In this document: piece by piece, positions 9,531-18,629 of the stretch | Layout: every line of letters begins with the position of its first letter | Position numbering within the stretch: the first letter of the stretch is position 1 | From: ZC4RG30 sp963812195 | Lineage (GTDB): Bacteria > Pseudomonadota > Gammaproteobacteria > Steroidobacterales > Steroidobacteraceae | Direction: 5' to 3' | Length of the DNA: 64,000 bases | NCBI GenBank assembly: GCA_963812195.1 | Contig: CAWEUI010000008.1 | Span: 1-64,000 of the forward strand | Program-made: the position numbers and the translations under genes | Notes under the pieces: model-generated | The model's database searches: none | Told to the model about the DNA's origin: nothing | The model's input: the letters and a program-made list of their open reading frames with translations, nothing else

Positions 9531-9884
9531 ATGTTGCGTACCATGCTGCAGGCCAAATTGCACCGCGTCCGGGTCACCGAAGCGGATCTGCACTACGAGG
9601 GATCCTGCGGCATCGACCGTGCGCTGCTCGACGCCACGGGCATGCTGCCCCACCAGTACATCGAGCTTTACAACATCAGCAACGGCGAACGCTTCAGCAC
9701 CTACGTGATCGAAGCAGCGGCAGGCTCGGGCACCATCTCGTTGAACGGCGCCGCGGCGCGCAAGGCCGTGGTTGGTGATCTGCTGATCATCTGCGCCTAC
9801 GCGCAGTACGCGGAGGCCGAGCTGGCGGCTTACCGCCCGCGTATCGTGCTGGTGGACGCCGACAACCGGCCGCGTGCCGCCTAG
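9531..9884 (+). CDS. panD: Aspartate 1-decarboxylase precursor
   Basis: Makes beta-alanine from L-aspartate for pantothenate and coenzyme A synthesis. The 117-residue proenzyme cleaves itself between Gly24 and Ser25, seen in LHYEGSCGID, and Ser25 becomes the pyruvoyl cofactor. Other family landmarks are KLHRVRVTEADL at the N-terminus, the catalytic Tyr in NGERFSTYVIEA, and SGTISLNGAAARKA in the core. ATG 9531 is chosen because it gives the family's MLRTMLQAKLHR start. panC and panB are not adjacent. It converges with the serine palmitoyltransferase gene, 30 bases away. Confidence 0.97.
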   Translation: MLRTMLQAKLHRVRVTEADLHYEGSCGIDRALLDATGMLPHQYIELYNISNGERFSTYVIEAAAGSGTISLNGAAARKAVVGDLLIICAYAQYAEAELAAYRPRIVLVDADNRPRAA

Positions 9885-9914
9885 AATCGCCCTGTATTGC
9901 CGCGCGGGGCGCCG

Positions 9915-11117
9915 TCAGGCGGCGGCGGTCTTGAGCTGCTTGGCCAGGCGACCCAGCGCATCGATCATCCGGCCGATGTCCTCGTCACTGTGCGCCGCGG
10001 ACAGGCTGATGCGCACGATGTTGAGTCCGGCAGGCGTGGACGGCGGCACCATCAGATTGGTGTAGATGCCTTCATCGAGCAGACCCTGCCACAGGCCAAT
10101 GGCCTGCTCGCGCTGGTCGAACACCAGTGCAGTGACCGGACCCGGATCGCTGCTGCCGGCGCGATAGCCCAGTTCCCTGACCGCCTTGTGGAAACGATGG
10201 ATATGCCGCCACAGGCGCTCGCGCAGGTCGTCACCGGCCAGCAGCCGGGCCAGCGCCGCCTGGGTCGCCGCGATGACTGGTGGTGGCGGCGACGCGGTGA
10301 AGATGTAGGGCCGGCTCGCCAGGCGCATCAGGTCCAGCTCCGGATGCCGGCTCACGCAGAACCCGCCGACCCCGCCGAGGCTTTTGGAGAAGGTGCCGAC
10401 AATGAAATCGACGCGATCCAGCAGCCCGAGCTCGGCGCAGATGCCCAGACCCTTCGGCCCGTAGATACCGAAGGAATGGGCTTCGTCCACGATGATCATC
10501 GCACCGTGCTTTTGCGCGACGTCGACGAACTCCTTGAGTGGCGCGCGATCGCCGAGCACGCTGTACAGGCTCTCCACCACGACCAACGTGCGCTTCGCGT
10601 CCTCGCCCAGCCGCTCCAGACGTCGCGCCAGGTTTTCCGGATCGTTGTGCCGGAAGCGGATCGTGGTGGCATTGCTCAGCTTGCAGGCATCATGAATGCT
10701 GGCATGGGCGTCGGCATCGACCAGCAGGTATTCGCCGGCGCCGGCCAGCGCGGAGATCGCACCCAGGTTCGCCTGATAGCCGGTGGAAAACACGATCGCG
10801 GCAGGCCAGCCGAACGCATCGGCAAAAGACTTCTCCAGCAACTGGTGGCCGGCGTAGTTGCCGCTGGCCATGCGCGAGCCCGTCGTGCCGGTACCCAGCG
10901 TCTCGATGGCCTTGATGGCCGCCGCGCGCGTTTCCGGCGCAAAGGTCAGGCCCAGGTAATTGTTGGTGCCGGCAAGCAGTACCTTCCTGCCGTCGATGAC
11001 GGCACTGGTCGCTGACTGCACGTTGTCCATGGGTGTCGCCACCGACGACACGCGACCACGCGCGGCCAGCGCGGTGCGCAATTCGGCCAGCGGCGCGAAC
11101 TTGTCGAACAGGCTCAT
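9915..11117 (-). CDS. spt: Serine palmitoyltransferase-like alpha-oxoamine synthase
   Basis: PLP enzyme of the alpha-oxoamine synthase family (SPT, KBL, BioF, HemA). The SPT assignment rests on context and motifs: LAGTNNYLGLTFAP near the N-terminus, the cofactor-stacking His in DADAHASIHDA, the PLP-contact Asp and His in IIVDEAHSFGIYG, and the Schiff-base Lys in GTFSKSLGG. SPT condenses serine with an acyl thioester to give 3-ketosphinganine, the first step in sphingolipid synthesis. Start ATG 11117 overlaps the ACP stop (ATGA), so it is translationally coupled to a dedicated carrier protein; this is the arrangement in Caulobacter and unlike biotin or threonine metabolism. 400 residues, soluble. 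The remaining doubt is substrate: another 2-amino-3-oxoacid synthase cannot be excluded. Confidence 0.88.
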   Translation of the reverse strand: MSLFDKFAPLAELRTALAARGRVSSVATPMDNVQSATSAVIDGRKVLLAGTNNYLGLTFAPETRAAAIKAIETLGTGTTGSRMASGNYAGHQLLEKSFADAFGWPAAIVFSTGYQANLGAISALAGAGEYLLVDADAHASIHDACKLSNATTIRFRHNDPENLARRLERLGEDAKRTLVVVESLYSVLGDRAPLKEFVDVAQKHGAMIIVDEAHSFGIYGPKGLGICAELGLLDRVDFIVGTFSKSLGGVGGFCVSRHPELDLMRLASRPYIFTASPPPPVIAATQAALARLLAGDDLRERLWRHIHRFHKAVRELGYRAGSSDPGPVTALVFDQREQAIGLWQGLLDEGIYTNLMVPPSTPAGLNIVRISLSAAHSDEDIGRMIDALGRLAKQLKTAAA

Positions 11118-11359
11118 GCCGCGTTCACCACGCGACGCACGCAGTCGCACAGCTGATCCAGCGTATGGGCTTCGGCGATCGAGGCGACCGGAATGGAGAT
11201 GTCGAGGCGATCTTCGATCTCCATGATCATGTCCATGACCTGGGCCGAATCCAGGCCCAGCTCGCTGGCGATATGGGTACCGCCCTCCACCGCGCCGATA
11301 TCCGGGGCGGCGAGCTTGAGCGCCTCGCGAACCACTTGTTCGACCCTGTCAGCGGCCAC
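11114..11359 (-). CDS. acpR: Dedicated acyl carrier protein of the sphingolipid locus
   Basis: An 81-residue acidic four-helix carrier protein. The phosphopantetheine attachment Ser is in LGLDSAQVMDMIMEIED, the usual GxDS motif followed by helix II. It sits between the fatty acyl ligase and serine palmitoyltransferase genes, 16 bases after the first and overlapping the second by 4 bases. The simplest reading is that it carries the fatty acyl chain from the ligase to SPT, as AcpR does in Caulobacter. Start is GTG 11359. It is not the housekeeping AcpP, which would sit with fab genes. Confidence 0.87.
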   Translation of the reverse strand: MAADRVEQVVREALKLAAPDIGAVEGGTHIASELGLDSAQVMDMIMEIEDRLDISIPVASIAEAHTLDQLCDCVRRVVNAA

Positions 11360-11375
11360 GGGCAGCGCAGCCGCT

Positions 11376-13175
11376 TCAGGCCGCTACGGGCCGTCTGCCG
11401 CCGTCGCTCACCAGGAAACGCCGGTGCGAGGCATCGCGCAGCGCGTCCTCGTCGTGACGCTCGAGGAATTCCTTGCGCGTGACGCTGCGCGAGAGCTTGC
11501 CGGAGGATGTGCGCGGCAACGTGTGCGGCGGCACCAGTTCGATCAGGCAGCGAATGCCGAATTCGGCCGAAATGGCCTCATGCAGGCGATCCGCCAGTTC
11601 GGCCTGGGCCTTCGGGTCGGTCTCGCGGCATTGCACGACCAGCACGGCGACTTCCGAGCCATCACTGCCGGGCACCGAGAACGCCGAGGCGTCGGTCGGC
11701 CGGACCTCAGGCTGCTGCTCGGCCAGGTTCTCCAGATCCTGCGGCCAGATGTTGCGGCCGTTGATGATGAGCAGATCCTTGGAGCGCCCGGTCAGATACA
11801 GGTTGCCGTCCACGCGGTAACCCAGATCACCGGTATTGAGCCAGCCGTCGGCCGACAGCATCTCGGCGCTGATGTCGGGCTGGTTGTAGTAGCCGAGCAT
11901 GACACTGGGGCTGCGCAGGAACACACGGCCCACGCGCCGGTCAGGCAGCAAGCGGCCGTGGTTGTCCCGGATCTCGACCTCGAAACCGGGCAACGGCGCG
12001 CCGCAGTTGACGAAGCCCTTGCAGCGCGAATCCGCGCCCGCGGCCAGCGGCTGCGCCATGCCGGTGTCGGACAGCAGGTTGCCGTCCACGTAGTCGAGGT
12101 GCATGCCCTCGCCGACGGTCGAGAAACTCACCGCCAGCGCCACTTCGGCCATGCCGTAGCAGGGCAGGAAGGCCTTCGCATCGAAGCCCGCCGGAGCAAG
12201 CGCCGTGGCAAACGCCTTGAGCCAGTCCTCGTGGATCATCTCCGCGCCCACGCCGGCCACGCGCCAGGCGGACAGGTCCAGCGTCGCGGTGTCCTTGGCG
12301 GTGATGCGGCGCGCCGCCAGTGCATAGCCGAACGGCGGGCCGAAGGAGATGGTCGCGCGGTTCTGCGAGATCAGCTTCAGCCACAGGCGCGGGCGCATCG
12401 CGAACTCGCGCGAGCCCATGAAATCGCAGGAACGCTGCGTGGCCATGCAACCCAGCACGATGCCCACCAGGCCCATGTCGTGGTAGTAGGGCAGCCAGGA
12501 GAAGAACCGGTCTTCCTGCACCAGCCGGAAGCCATGATTGAAGATGGCTTCCAGGTTATGCATGACCCCGGCCTGCGTGATCATCGTGCCGCGCGGAAAG
12601 CGCGTGCTGCCGGAGGTGTACTGCAGGTAGGCCAGCTCGTCCGGACGCGGCGGCTCGGGCAGATCACCCACATCGGGCAACTGGTCGAAATCCGCAAGCG
12701 TGCCGGCCATCGCCAGCGGCAGGCCGGCCGCCGCTTCGTGCAGCAGTTCAATGAACTCGCCCGGCGCGAATGCCGCCGAAGCCTTGCAGTCGAGCACCAT
12801 CTGGCGCAGATGACGCACATAGGCGTCATGGCCGCCAAGGTGAATGGCCGCCGGCAGCGGTACCGGCACCAGTGCCGCGTACTGACAGGCGTAGAACATC
12901 ACCATGAAATCCGGATGCGTGTGCGCCACCAGTGCGACACGCGAGCCGCGACCCAGGCCCTGCAGGCGCCTGGCCAGAACGCGCGCGCGATCGCGCAGCT
13001 CAGCGTAAGGCAGAGCAGTGGTGAGCTCACCGCGACCGTTGTAGTAATTGAAGCCCGACAGTCCACCGGCAGCGTAGTCGAGCGCGTCCGTCAGCGTGGC
13101 AAATTGCGCACGACGCAGCTCAATGCCGCTGATCGTCGGTGTCGGCACGTTTTGTAAAACCAAGTTACCGTCCAA
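11376..13175 (-). CDS. aasR: Fatty acyl-AMP ligase / acyl-ACP synthetase
   Basis: ANL-superfamily adenylating enzyme of about 599 residues. The ATP-binding loop reads YTSGSTRFPRGTMITQ, the acyl-binding core has WLPYYHDMGLVG (the FAAL-type motif), and the hinge region reads GYRVDGNLYLTGRSKDLLIINGRNIWPQD. The motifs resemble fatty acyl-AMP ligases that load fatty acids on carrier proteins rather than on CoA, and the next gene is a carrier protein. Its likely role is to charge AcpR for serine palmitoyltransferase. The frame opens at TTG 13175; GTG 13148 (VPTPTISGIELRR) is an equally likely start. A sigma70-like promoter lies 43-71 bases upstream of TTG 13175. Confidence 0.85.
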   Translation of the reverse strand: MDGNLVLQNVPTPTISGIELRRAQFATLTDALDYAAGGLSGFNYYNGRGELTTALPYAELRDRARVLARRLQGLGRGSRVALVAHTHPDFMVMFYACQYAALVPVPLPAAIHLGGHDAYVRHLRQMVLDCKASAAFAPGEFIELLHEAAAGLPLAMAGTLADFDQLPDVGDLPEPPRPDELAYLQYTSGSTRFPRGTMITQAGVMHNLEAIFNHGFRLVQEDRFFSWLPYYHDMGLVGIVLGCMATQRSCDFMGSREFAMRPRLWLKLISQNRATISFGPPFGYALAARRITAKDTATLDLSAWRVAGVGAEMIHEDWLKAFATALAPAGFDAKAFLPCYGMAEVALAVSFSTVGEGMHLDYVDGNLLSDTGMAQPLAAGADSRCKGFVNCGAPLPGFEVEIRDNHGRLLPDRRVGRVFLRSPSVMLGYYNQPDISAEMLSADGWLNTGDLGYRVDGNLYLTGRSKDLLIINGRNIWPQDLENLAEQQPEVRPTDASAFSVPGSDGSEVAVLVVQCRETDPKAQAELADRLHEAISAEFGIRCLIELVPPHTLPRTSSGKLSRSVTRKEFLERHDEDALRDASHRRFLVSDGGRRPVAA

Positions 13176-13491
13176 TTCGGTCCAGGCCTCAGCCGCTATA
13201 CCACTGTCCAGGGTGCAAATTTAGTGTGGCGGAAGCGCCAAAGCAATTTATTTGCAACATCTTTGTGAAGAAGCTCACCTATCGCCACGCACCCCGGTGG
13301 GTAAATCATACCCGTTCCAGACCCCCGTTAGGAGGGGTCAAGCGCATTGATCGCCCCTGCAGCCCTTCCCGGAGCGGCCTTCATCAGCGATTCCGGGTGG
13401 CCCCCCGTGGCATTCGGGAAGCACCACGCAAGCGTCGCACAAATGCAACATGGCACCCGGCAGCCGACCTGTGTCGCCTGGCGGGACCACC
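13176..13491. other. 316-bp non-coding gap inside the lipid locus
   Basis: The only gap over 300 bases in the window. It separates the nucleotidyltransferase stop from the acyl ligase start. It holds an AT-richer stretch at about 13215-13275 with the promoter listed separately, and a short perfect stem GACCCC...GGGGTC at 13320-13339 with no following U-run on either strand. I see no small open frame with a convincing start and ribosome site, and no tRNA-like or riboswitch-like fold. Confidence 0.6.
13218..13246 (-). promoter_or_regulatory. Predicted sigma70 promoter for aasR-acpR-spt
   Basis: On the minus strand, TTGCTT (13246-13241) is followed after 17 bases by TAAATT (13223-13218). Both hexamers resemble the consensus TTGACA/TATAAT, and the spacer is ideal. 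It would start transcription about 35 bases upstream of TTG 13175 and make the acyl ligase, ACP and SPT genes a separate transcription unit. Confidence 0.45.
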
Positions 13492-14280
13492 TCAGGGGCT
13501 GCCTGCCGTGCCGCCAACCAGCTCGCGGACCAGTTCCAGATCGGGCGGCTTGTCCACATCAATGGCGGCGCGGCCGTCGGCCAGCACCACCGGCGCCAGC
13601 CGCGTGCCGGCCAGTTTCCCGAGCCGGGCCAGCGCCTGGGGCAATGCCAGGCGGCCCAGGCGATAACGCAGCACATAGAGGAGCCCCAGGCGCCGCAGCA
13701 GCTTCAATGGCCGCTTGCGCTCGGTCTCCAGCTCCTGCCACAGGCGCACCACACCGACCGCGGCCGGGGCGCGCAACAGGAACAGGTTGCAACCCGAATA
13801 GTCGCCGTCGGAGAACCTCAGCCAGGTGCGCGCGGTTCCGGGCGCGGCGGCCAGCACCGCTTCGCGGCGTGCGAGGCCGACGAAGGCATCCGCCAACGGA
13901 TCCTCGCTCGCCGCCGCCACGAACTCGTCCACCCAGGCGCCCTGCAGCAGCGCGTGATCAGCCGTGGTGACCAGCAAGGGCGTGCCTTCAAGCGCCAGCG
14001 CTGCCGCCACGCTGGCAGACGGGCCGCTGGCGGCCGGCATCATCGACACGGGCTTGCCGGGATCGGGCAAGCCGGCCAGCACGTCCGGCCGATCGATCGC
14101 GACCACGATGCGCGCCACCGCCCGGGACGCCGCCAGCGCCCGCAATACCCGCAGCACCATGGGCTCGCCCCCGACCGGGATCAGCGCCTTGTGCGAGACA
14201 CCCGCGTACTGCGCCAACGGGTCACCGCCGGGTCTGGTTCCAGCCAGCACCAGCGCCGTGTACGGCGGGTGCACGCTCAA
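13492..14280 (-). CDS. MobA/IspD-like nucleotidyltransferase of the lipid locus
   Basis: A cytosolic NTP-transferase fold of about 262 residues. The N-terminal nucleotide-binding strand reads TALVLAGTRPGGDPLAQ, followed by SHKALIPVGGEPMVLRVL, as in MobA and IspD-type enzymes; VTTADHALLQG holds the metal-binding Asp region. The start is uncertain: TTG 14280 or GTG 14274 gives a natural N-terminus, while the frame is open to 14379 with poorly conserved sequence. It lies 119 bases downstream of lptG on the same strand. A nucleotidyltransferase beside a lipid kinase suggests activation of a phosphorylated lipid or headgroup, as I recall for ceramide phosphoglycerate synthesis in Caulobacter; that part is inference. 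Confidence 0.7.
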   Translation of the reverse strand: MSVHPPYTALVLAGTRPGGDPLAQYAGVSHKALIPVGGEPMVLRVLRALAASRAVARIVVAIDRPDVLAGLPDPGKPVSMMPAASGPSASVAAALALEGTPLLVTTADHALLQGAWVDEFVAAASEDPLADAFVGLARREAVLAAAPGTARTWLRFSDGDYSGCNLFLLRAPAAVGVVRLWQELETERKRPLKLLRRLGLLYVLRYRLGRLALPQALARLGKLAGTRLAPVVLADGRAAIDVDKPPDLELVRELVGGTAGSP

Positions 14281-14399
14281 CCCGGCTGTCTCCCGCCGAC
14301 CGGGACGATGGATGTTCTGCCCACAGATACGTTCCGCGCCGCTCGCCTGAACGCAGAATACCGGCCGCATCCTGCCCATGTGTTAATGCGCGGCAACGT

Positions 14400-15465
14400 T
14401 CACGCCCTCTCGCAGGCCCGCAACTGCACCAGACCCAGCAATGCAAAGGCCGCCGGCGCAGCCAGCGCCGCCAGCTGCGGCGAGATCCGGCCGCTGGTAC
14501 CGAACGAGGAGAAGATGCCATCCACCAGCAGGAAGCCCAGACCGAAGAACAGCGCCAGCAGCATCCGCCACCCGCCCCCGCCGCGTTCGGAAGCGATGGC
14601 CGCGGGCATGGCCAGGAGCATCATGATGAATACGGTGAATGGCGCGATCGCGGCCTGCAGCAGCACGGTCTGGTAATAGCTGCGGGGCCGCGTGGACACG
14701 CGCTCGCCAACGATGACGTCGGCCAGCGCCTGCGCGGACAAATGCGGATCCGCCACGTCCAGCTGCATGACGTCCTCCGGCGTCAGGTTGGTTTGCCAGT
14801 CGCGTTCGGTGGAACCGGGTGAGCTGTTGCCCAGCGCAACATGCAGGTCGTGCGCACCGGACAAGTGCCAGTGGCCATCGACCCAGCGCGCCTGACTGGC
14901 GCGGGTGGTCATCGCAAGCTGATCATTCACGCCGCGCACATAGATCCGCACATCCAGCAGGCGCCTGCCATCGGCACTGCTGCGCTGGAACAGCACGATG
15001 CCGCCACTGGTGCGCACCCACTGCGGATCCAGCGCCTGCTCTTCCAGGGGGATCGTGGATTCCCACCAGGAATTCAGCGCTCCCTCGGCCACCGGCACCA
15101 CCTTCTGTGCCAGGCCCACATGCAGCAGCGCGAACAGCACCGGCACCGGCAGCAGATACATCAGCATGCGCCACAGTCCGACTCCCGCCGAGCGCAACGC
15201 CGTGATCTCACGGCTGCGCGCCATCGCATGGAAGGTGGCCATCGAACCGATCAGGCCCGCCAGAGGCAGCATCGACCAGCATTTCCGAAGGGATCCGCAA
15301 CACCGCGTAGTGCAGCACGCCAACCAGCCCCAGATGCCGGTCCAGCACGTCGTTGGTGACCTCGAGCAACTCAAGCAGCTGCATCAGGCCGGTGAGCGCG
15401 AACAGCATGCCCACGATCTGGCCGGTTACCCGCCGTCGCAGATAATTGCCCAGCACCGCGCTCAT
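14400..15465 (-). CDS. lptG: LptG-family permease subunit (frame break at about 15276)
   Basis: Member of the LptF/LptG (YjgP/YjgQ) family that forms the membrane part of the lipopolysaccharide-extracting ABC transporter. The N-terminal part (MSAVLGNYLRRRVTGQIVGM, then LLELLEVTNDVLDRHLG and RIPSEML) and the C-terminal part (LPLAGLIGSMATFHAM, REITALRSAGVG, and two terminal helices) are in different frames. Removing one base near 15276 joins them as IPSEMLVMLPLAGLIG. Start ATG 15465 overlaps the lptF stop. Repaired length is about 354 residues, normal for LptG, with six membrane helices around a periplasmic beta domain. Its place in a sphingolipid locus leaves open whether it serves LPS or another lipid. 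Confidence 0.83.
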
Positions 15466-16697
15466 TTCTTCGCAGCCTTCTTCCTGAGGTGCAGCCCCCC
15501 GAAACCGGCCTCGATGGCGCTCACCGCCCGCATCACCGGGTTGTCGCCAGGCCACTGCAGGCTGCTGCGGAACAGCCACAGGCCGAACACCGCGAAGATC
15601 ACGAACGGTGACCACACTGCCAGCCAGGCCGGCGCGCGCGCGGTCTCACCCAGGCTCTGGCCGAACTGCAGCGCCTCGTAGAGCGCCAGCAGCGCCACCG
15701 CGGCGAAGACCGTGCCCGGCGCGCGACGGCCACGCTTGGCCGCCATGCCCAGCGGCAATGCCAGCAGCGGCAACAGCAGGGGCAGCAACATGCTCGCCAG
15801 GCGCCAGTGAAACTCGCCGGCCCGTTCGCTGGCGGAAATTCCCCGTGAGGCTCCGGCAGCCGGCATCCGGCGCAACTCCGGCAACGTCAGCTCGCGCACC
15901 GAATCGCCGCGCGCCCGGTACGGTGGCGGCACGGCGGTAAAGTCCTCGTTCAGATGAGCCTCGCCGAACTTCACGGTCCGTACCGTGCCATCGGGCCGGT
16001 CGGTGACGATCAATCCGTTGGCCAGGCTCAGCAGCAGGCGCGTGCCATCCGCCGATGGAGTGAGCTGGCCGTCGCGGGCCGTGATGATCTCCTCGCCCTG
16101 ATCGTCGCGCCGCTCGACGAATACACCGCCGAGCACGCGCCCGTTCGGCCCGACCTTGTCGGCACCCAGCGTATAGCCGCGCTTGACCGTGACGAAGCTG
16201 TTGTCCTCCATGCGCGCGTTCCAGCCGGTCTGCCGCGCGGCGTGCACGTCCGCGTTGTAGCCATAGCGTGTCAACGGTTGCAGATAGCCGAACAGATAGA
16301 AGTTGAATCCCACCAGCGCAATGGCGACCAGGAAATACGGCACGGCCATGCGCGCGATGGAGCGGCCGGTGGCCAGCATTGCGTCCAGTTCGTTGTCATC
16401 GCCTATGCGGGCCACCGACATGAACATCGCCGCGAAGAAGGCCGCCGGCAGTGCGATCCCCAGATAATGCGGTACCAGCGAGGCGCTCATCTTCGCCACC
16501 AGCAGCGGACTGGCGCCGGTGGCCGCCGCCAGGTCGAACAGCCGCAACAGGCGCAGCAACAGCTCCGCCAGCAGCAGGACCAGCAGCACCAGCAGCATCG
16601 GGCCGAACAGCGCGCGCAGCGTGTACGCATCCAGCCGGTCCGGCAGTCGCTGCGCGTATTGCGGGGAGCTGGCCTGTGCGTGAACGCTACTGGCCAC
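15462..16697 (-). CDS. lptF: LptF-family permease subunit
   Basis: Partner of the LptG homologue, 411 residues. The N-terminal segment RLDAYTLRALFGPMLLVLLV begins the first membrane helix, followed by PHYLGIALPAAFFAAMFMS and DNELDAMLATGRS, matching the family's ELxAMxAxG motif; a periplasmic beta-jellyroll region is central, and three helices close the protein. GTG 16697 is chosen as start because it overlaps the phosphoesterase stop by 11 bases; the frame upstream of it is Arg-rich and out of character. The pair is tightly coupled (ATGA). No LptB ATPase is nearby, so the ATPase must be supplied elsewhere if this is a true Lpt-type pump. Confidence 0.85.
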   Translation of the reverse strand: MASSVHAQASSPQYAQRLPDRLDAYTLRALFGPMLLVLLVLLLAELLLRLLRLFDLAAATGASPLLVAKMSASLVPHYLGIALPAAFFAAMFMSVARIGDDNELDAMLATGRSIARMAVPYFLVAIALVGFNFYLFGYLQPLTRYGYNADVHAARQTGWNARMEDNSFVTVKRGYTLGADKVGPNGRVLGGVFVERRDDQGEEIITARDGQLTPSADGTRLLLSLANGLIVTDRPDGTVRTVKFGEAHLNEDFTAVPPPYRARGDSVRELTLPELRRMPAAGASRGISASERAGEFHWRLASMLLPLLLPLLALPLGMAAKRGRRAPGTVFAAVALLALYEALQFGQSLGETARAPAWLAVWSPFVIFAVFGLWLFRSSLQWPGDNPVMRAVSAIEAGFGGLHLRKKAAKK

Positions 16698-17628
16698 GAT
16701 CCGGCAACCGCAGCTGGAAGTGAAGCGCATCGACGAAACCCTTCGCCGCCGGCGACCACTGGCGCACCAGCACGCGCGCCCAGCCCCCGCCCGGCGCCGG
16801 CGGCAGCGTGACCAGGTGCCAGCGCGCCGCCTCGTCACGCGGATTGGGAAACGCCGTGGAGGACGGCACGCACATCACCGGTATCGGGCCTCGAGGCCCT
16901 GCCACCGACTCCAGCCGCGCATTGCGGGCATGGCCGTGCAGGATCAACTCCGCCCCGACGCGCCGCAGTACCGCGCGCAGCGCGCGACGATCGGCCAGCG
17001 CCTTGCGGCGCGACACTGCGCCGTCCACAAGCGGATGATGCAGCAGCACCACGCGTGTCCGGCCCGCCGCGGCCTCATCGACCAGGCGTTGCTCGAGTCT
17101 GGCAAGCTGCTGTGCGCCCACGCGGCCGGATGCCAGCAGTGGTGCGGTCGGCACAGCGCTCTTCACGCCGATGAATGCGGTCTCGCCGCAGTGGCGGACA
17201 AACGGCCAGTCCAGTTCGGTGGTCATGAACGTGCCGGTCGTGAACGCGCTGAGCCTGCCGAGCCCCTCCACATGCGGCACCGGAACCAGCGCATCGTGAT
17301 TGCCCGGCACCGCGCTCAGTCCGCCGGCCGGAGCCAGCGCGGCGAGCCAGCGCGCGGCCTGCTCGAATTCTTCCGGTAGCGAGAAATTGGTGATGTCGCC
17401 CGTCACCACCACATGGTCGAGCTGGCGGCTGCCGAGATCCTCACACAGGGCTTGCAGGATTTCCGGGCGCTGCACGGCGCGACGGCGGCGCCACGACCAC
17501 ACCGAGAGCTGGCGTTTGGAGAAGTGTTGCCGCACCGACAGCCGCGGCTCGAACGGCAGGTGCAGGTCCGATACGTGCGCAAAGGTAAGAGCGTTCAACG
17601 ATAATGCCGGCGCCAGAGAAGCACTCAT
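16687..17628 (-). CDS. Calcineurin-like metallophosphoesterase
   Basis: A 313-residue two-metal phosphoesterase. All five blocks are visible: HVSDLHL, VVTGDITNF, VPGNHDALV, LLHHPLVDG and LHGHARN. The fold fits CpdA/LpxH-like enzymes. In this locus, between lptF and the Tam41-like gene, a natural job would be to dephosphorylate a lipid phosphate or hydrolyse a nucleotide-lipid, but the sequence alone gives only the chemistry. It has no signal peptide and so acts in the cytosol. Its start is 25 bases from the divergent Tam41-like gene. Confidence 0.85.
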   Translation of the reverse strand: MSASLAPALSLNALTFAHVSDLHLPFEPRLSVRQHFSKRQLSVWSWRRRRAVQRPEILQALCEDLGSRQLDHVVVTGDITNFSLPEEFEQAARWLAALAPAGGLSAVPGNHDALVPVPHVEGLGRLSAFTTGTFMTTELDWPFVRHCGETAFIGVKSAVPTAPLLASGRVGAQQLARLEQRLVDEAAAGRTRVVLLHHPLVDGAVSRRKALADRRALRAVLRRVGAELILHGHARNARLESVAGPRGPIPVMCVPSSTAFPNPRDEAARWHLVTLPPAPGGGWARVLVRQWSPAAKGFVDALHFQLRLPDRGQ

Positions 17629-17653
17629 AGGAATTGCGGATCATGCCACAGAC

Positions 17654-18629
17654 ATGCGGGCACCCACCCGTCATCGCCGGCCCGTTCCCGTGACTGGCGC
17701 TGCCCTGTCCCGGCTGCTGGCCACTGAACTGGCACAACCCACGCCGGCCCCGGCGCGCGCGCTGGCGGCGGAGCTGGCGCGTCGCGGCGGCACGTCGACG
17801 CGCGCCGTGCTGTATTACGGATCGTCGCTGCGCGCCGAGACCCTCGATGGCATCCTCGACTTCTACGTACTGCTCGACGACGTGCGGGCGTGGCCCGGAT
17901 CCTTTCTGGCACATCTGGGCAACCGTCTGCTGCCGCCCAATGTCGGTTACCTCGAACATGAACACGACGGGCAGATCCTGCGCGCCAAGTACGCGATCAT
18001 GAGCGGCGAGCAGTTCGAGCGCCGCCTCCATGAAGGCTCGCTGGACACCACGGTCTGGGCCCGCTTCTGCCAGCCTGCCCTGCTGGCATGGTCGCGCGCC
18101 GCGGCGGACCAGGCCGCGGTGGTGGGCTGGATCAGCGCTGCCGTGGTATGCGCGGCACAGTGGGCGGCGCGGCTCGGGCCCCGGCAGGGCACGGCCGAGG
18201 ACTTCTGGCGTGCGTTGTTCGCCCGGACTTACCAGGCCGAACTGCGCGTCGAGAAGTCCACGCGCGCGCTGGACATCGTCGGCAAGTCACCGGCCAGATA
18301 TGCGCAGCTGCTGCCACTGGCCTGGGAATGCGCCGGCATCGGCTTCAGGCGATTCGGCGATGACACGCTCGTTCCTGATCCTGGGCCGGTCCGGGCACGC
18401 GCGCGCCCTGCGGCGCTGGGCCTGGCGCGCACGCCTGGGCAGGCCGCTCAACATCCTGCGCCTGCTCAAGGCCGCCTTCACCTTCCAGGGCGCGACGGAC
18501 TACGCGGTGTGGAAGGTTGAACGACACAGCGGCGTTCGCGTGCAGGTGGCGCCGTGGCAGCGGCGCTTTCCGCTGCTCGCGGCGCCTGCCCTGTACTGGA
18601 AGCTCAAGCGGCGCGGCGTGCTCAGGTAA
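17654..18629 (+). CDS. Tam41/Mmp37-like nucleotidyltransferase (frame break at about 18400)
   Basis: The only plus-strand gene inside the lipid locus. The motif AVLYYGSSLR, followed by GILDFYVLLDDV, and then NRLLPPNVGYLEHE and RAKYAIMSGEQFERRL, follow the order of mitochondrial Tam41, a CDP-diacylglycerol synthase with a nucleotidyltransferase fold (GS, DxD/VDD, KYGVVS-like). The C-terminal part (RALRRWAWRARLGRPLNILRLLKA, then ATDYAVWKVERHSGV and KLKRRGVLR) is in a second frame. Dropping one base from the GCGCGC run near 18400 joins them to about 324 residues. Start ATG 17654 or GTG 17690. I infer it makes a CDP-lipid, perhaps from ceramide phosphate. It abuts the convergent reductase gene without any gap. 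Confidence 0.65.

Noticed and set aside
11193..13157. A 654-codon plus-strand open frame opposite the acyl ligase and ACP genes
   Set aside because: Composition typical of antisense frames in GC-rich DNA, with no ribosome site or motif; the minus-strand genes have clear motifs.
13320..13339. Stem GACCCC...GGGGTC as an intrinsic terminator
   Set aside because: The hairpin is short and no U-run follows on either strand.
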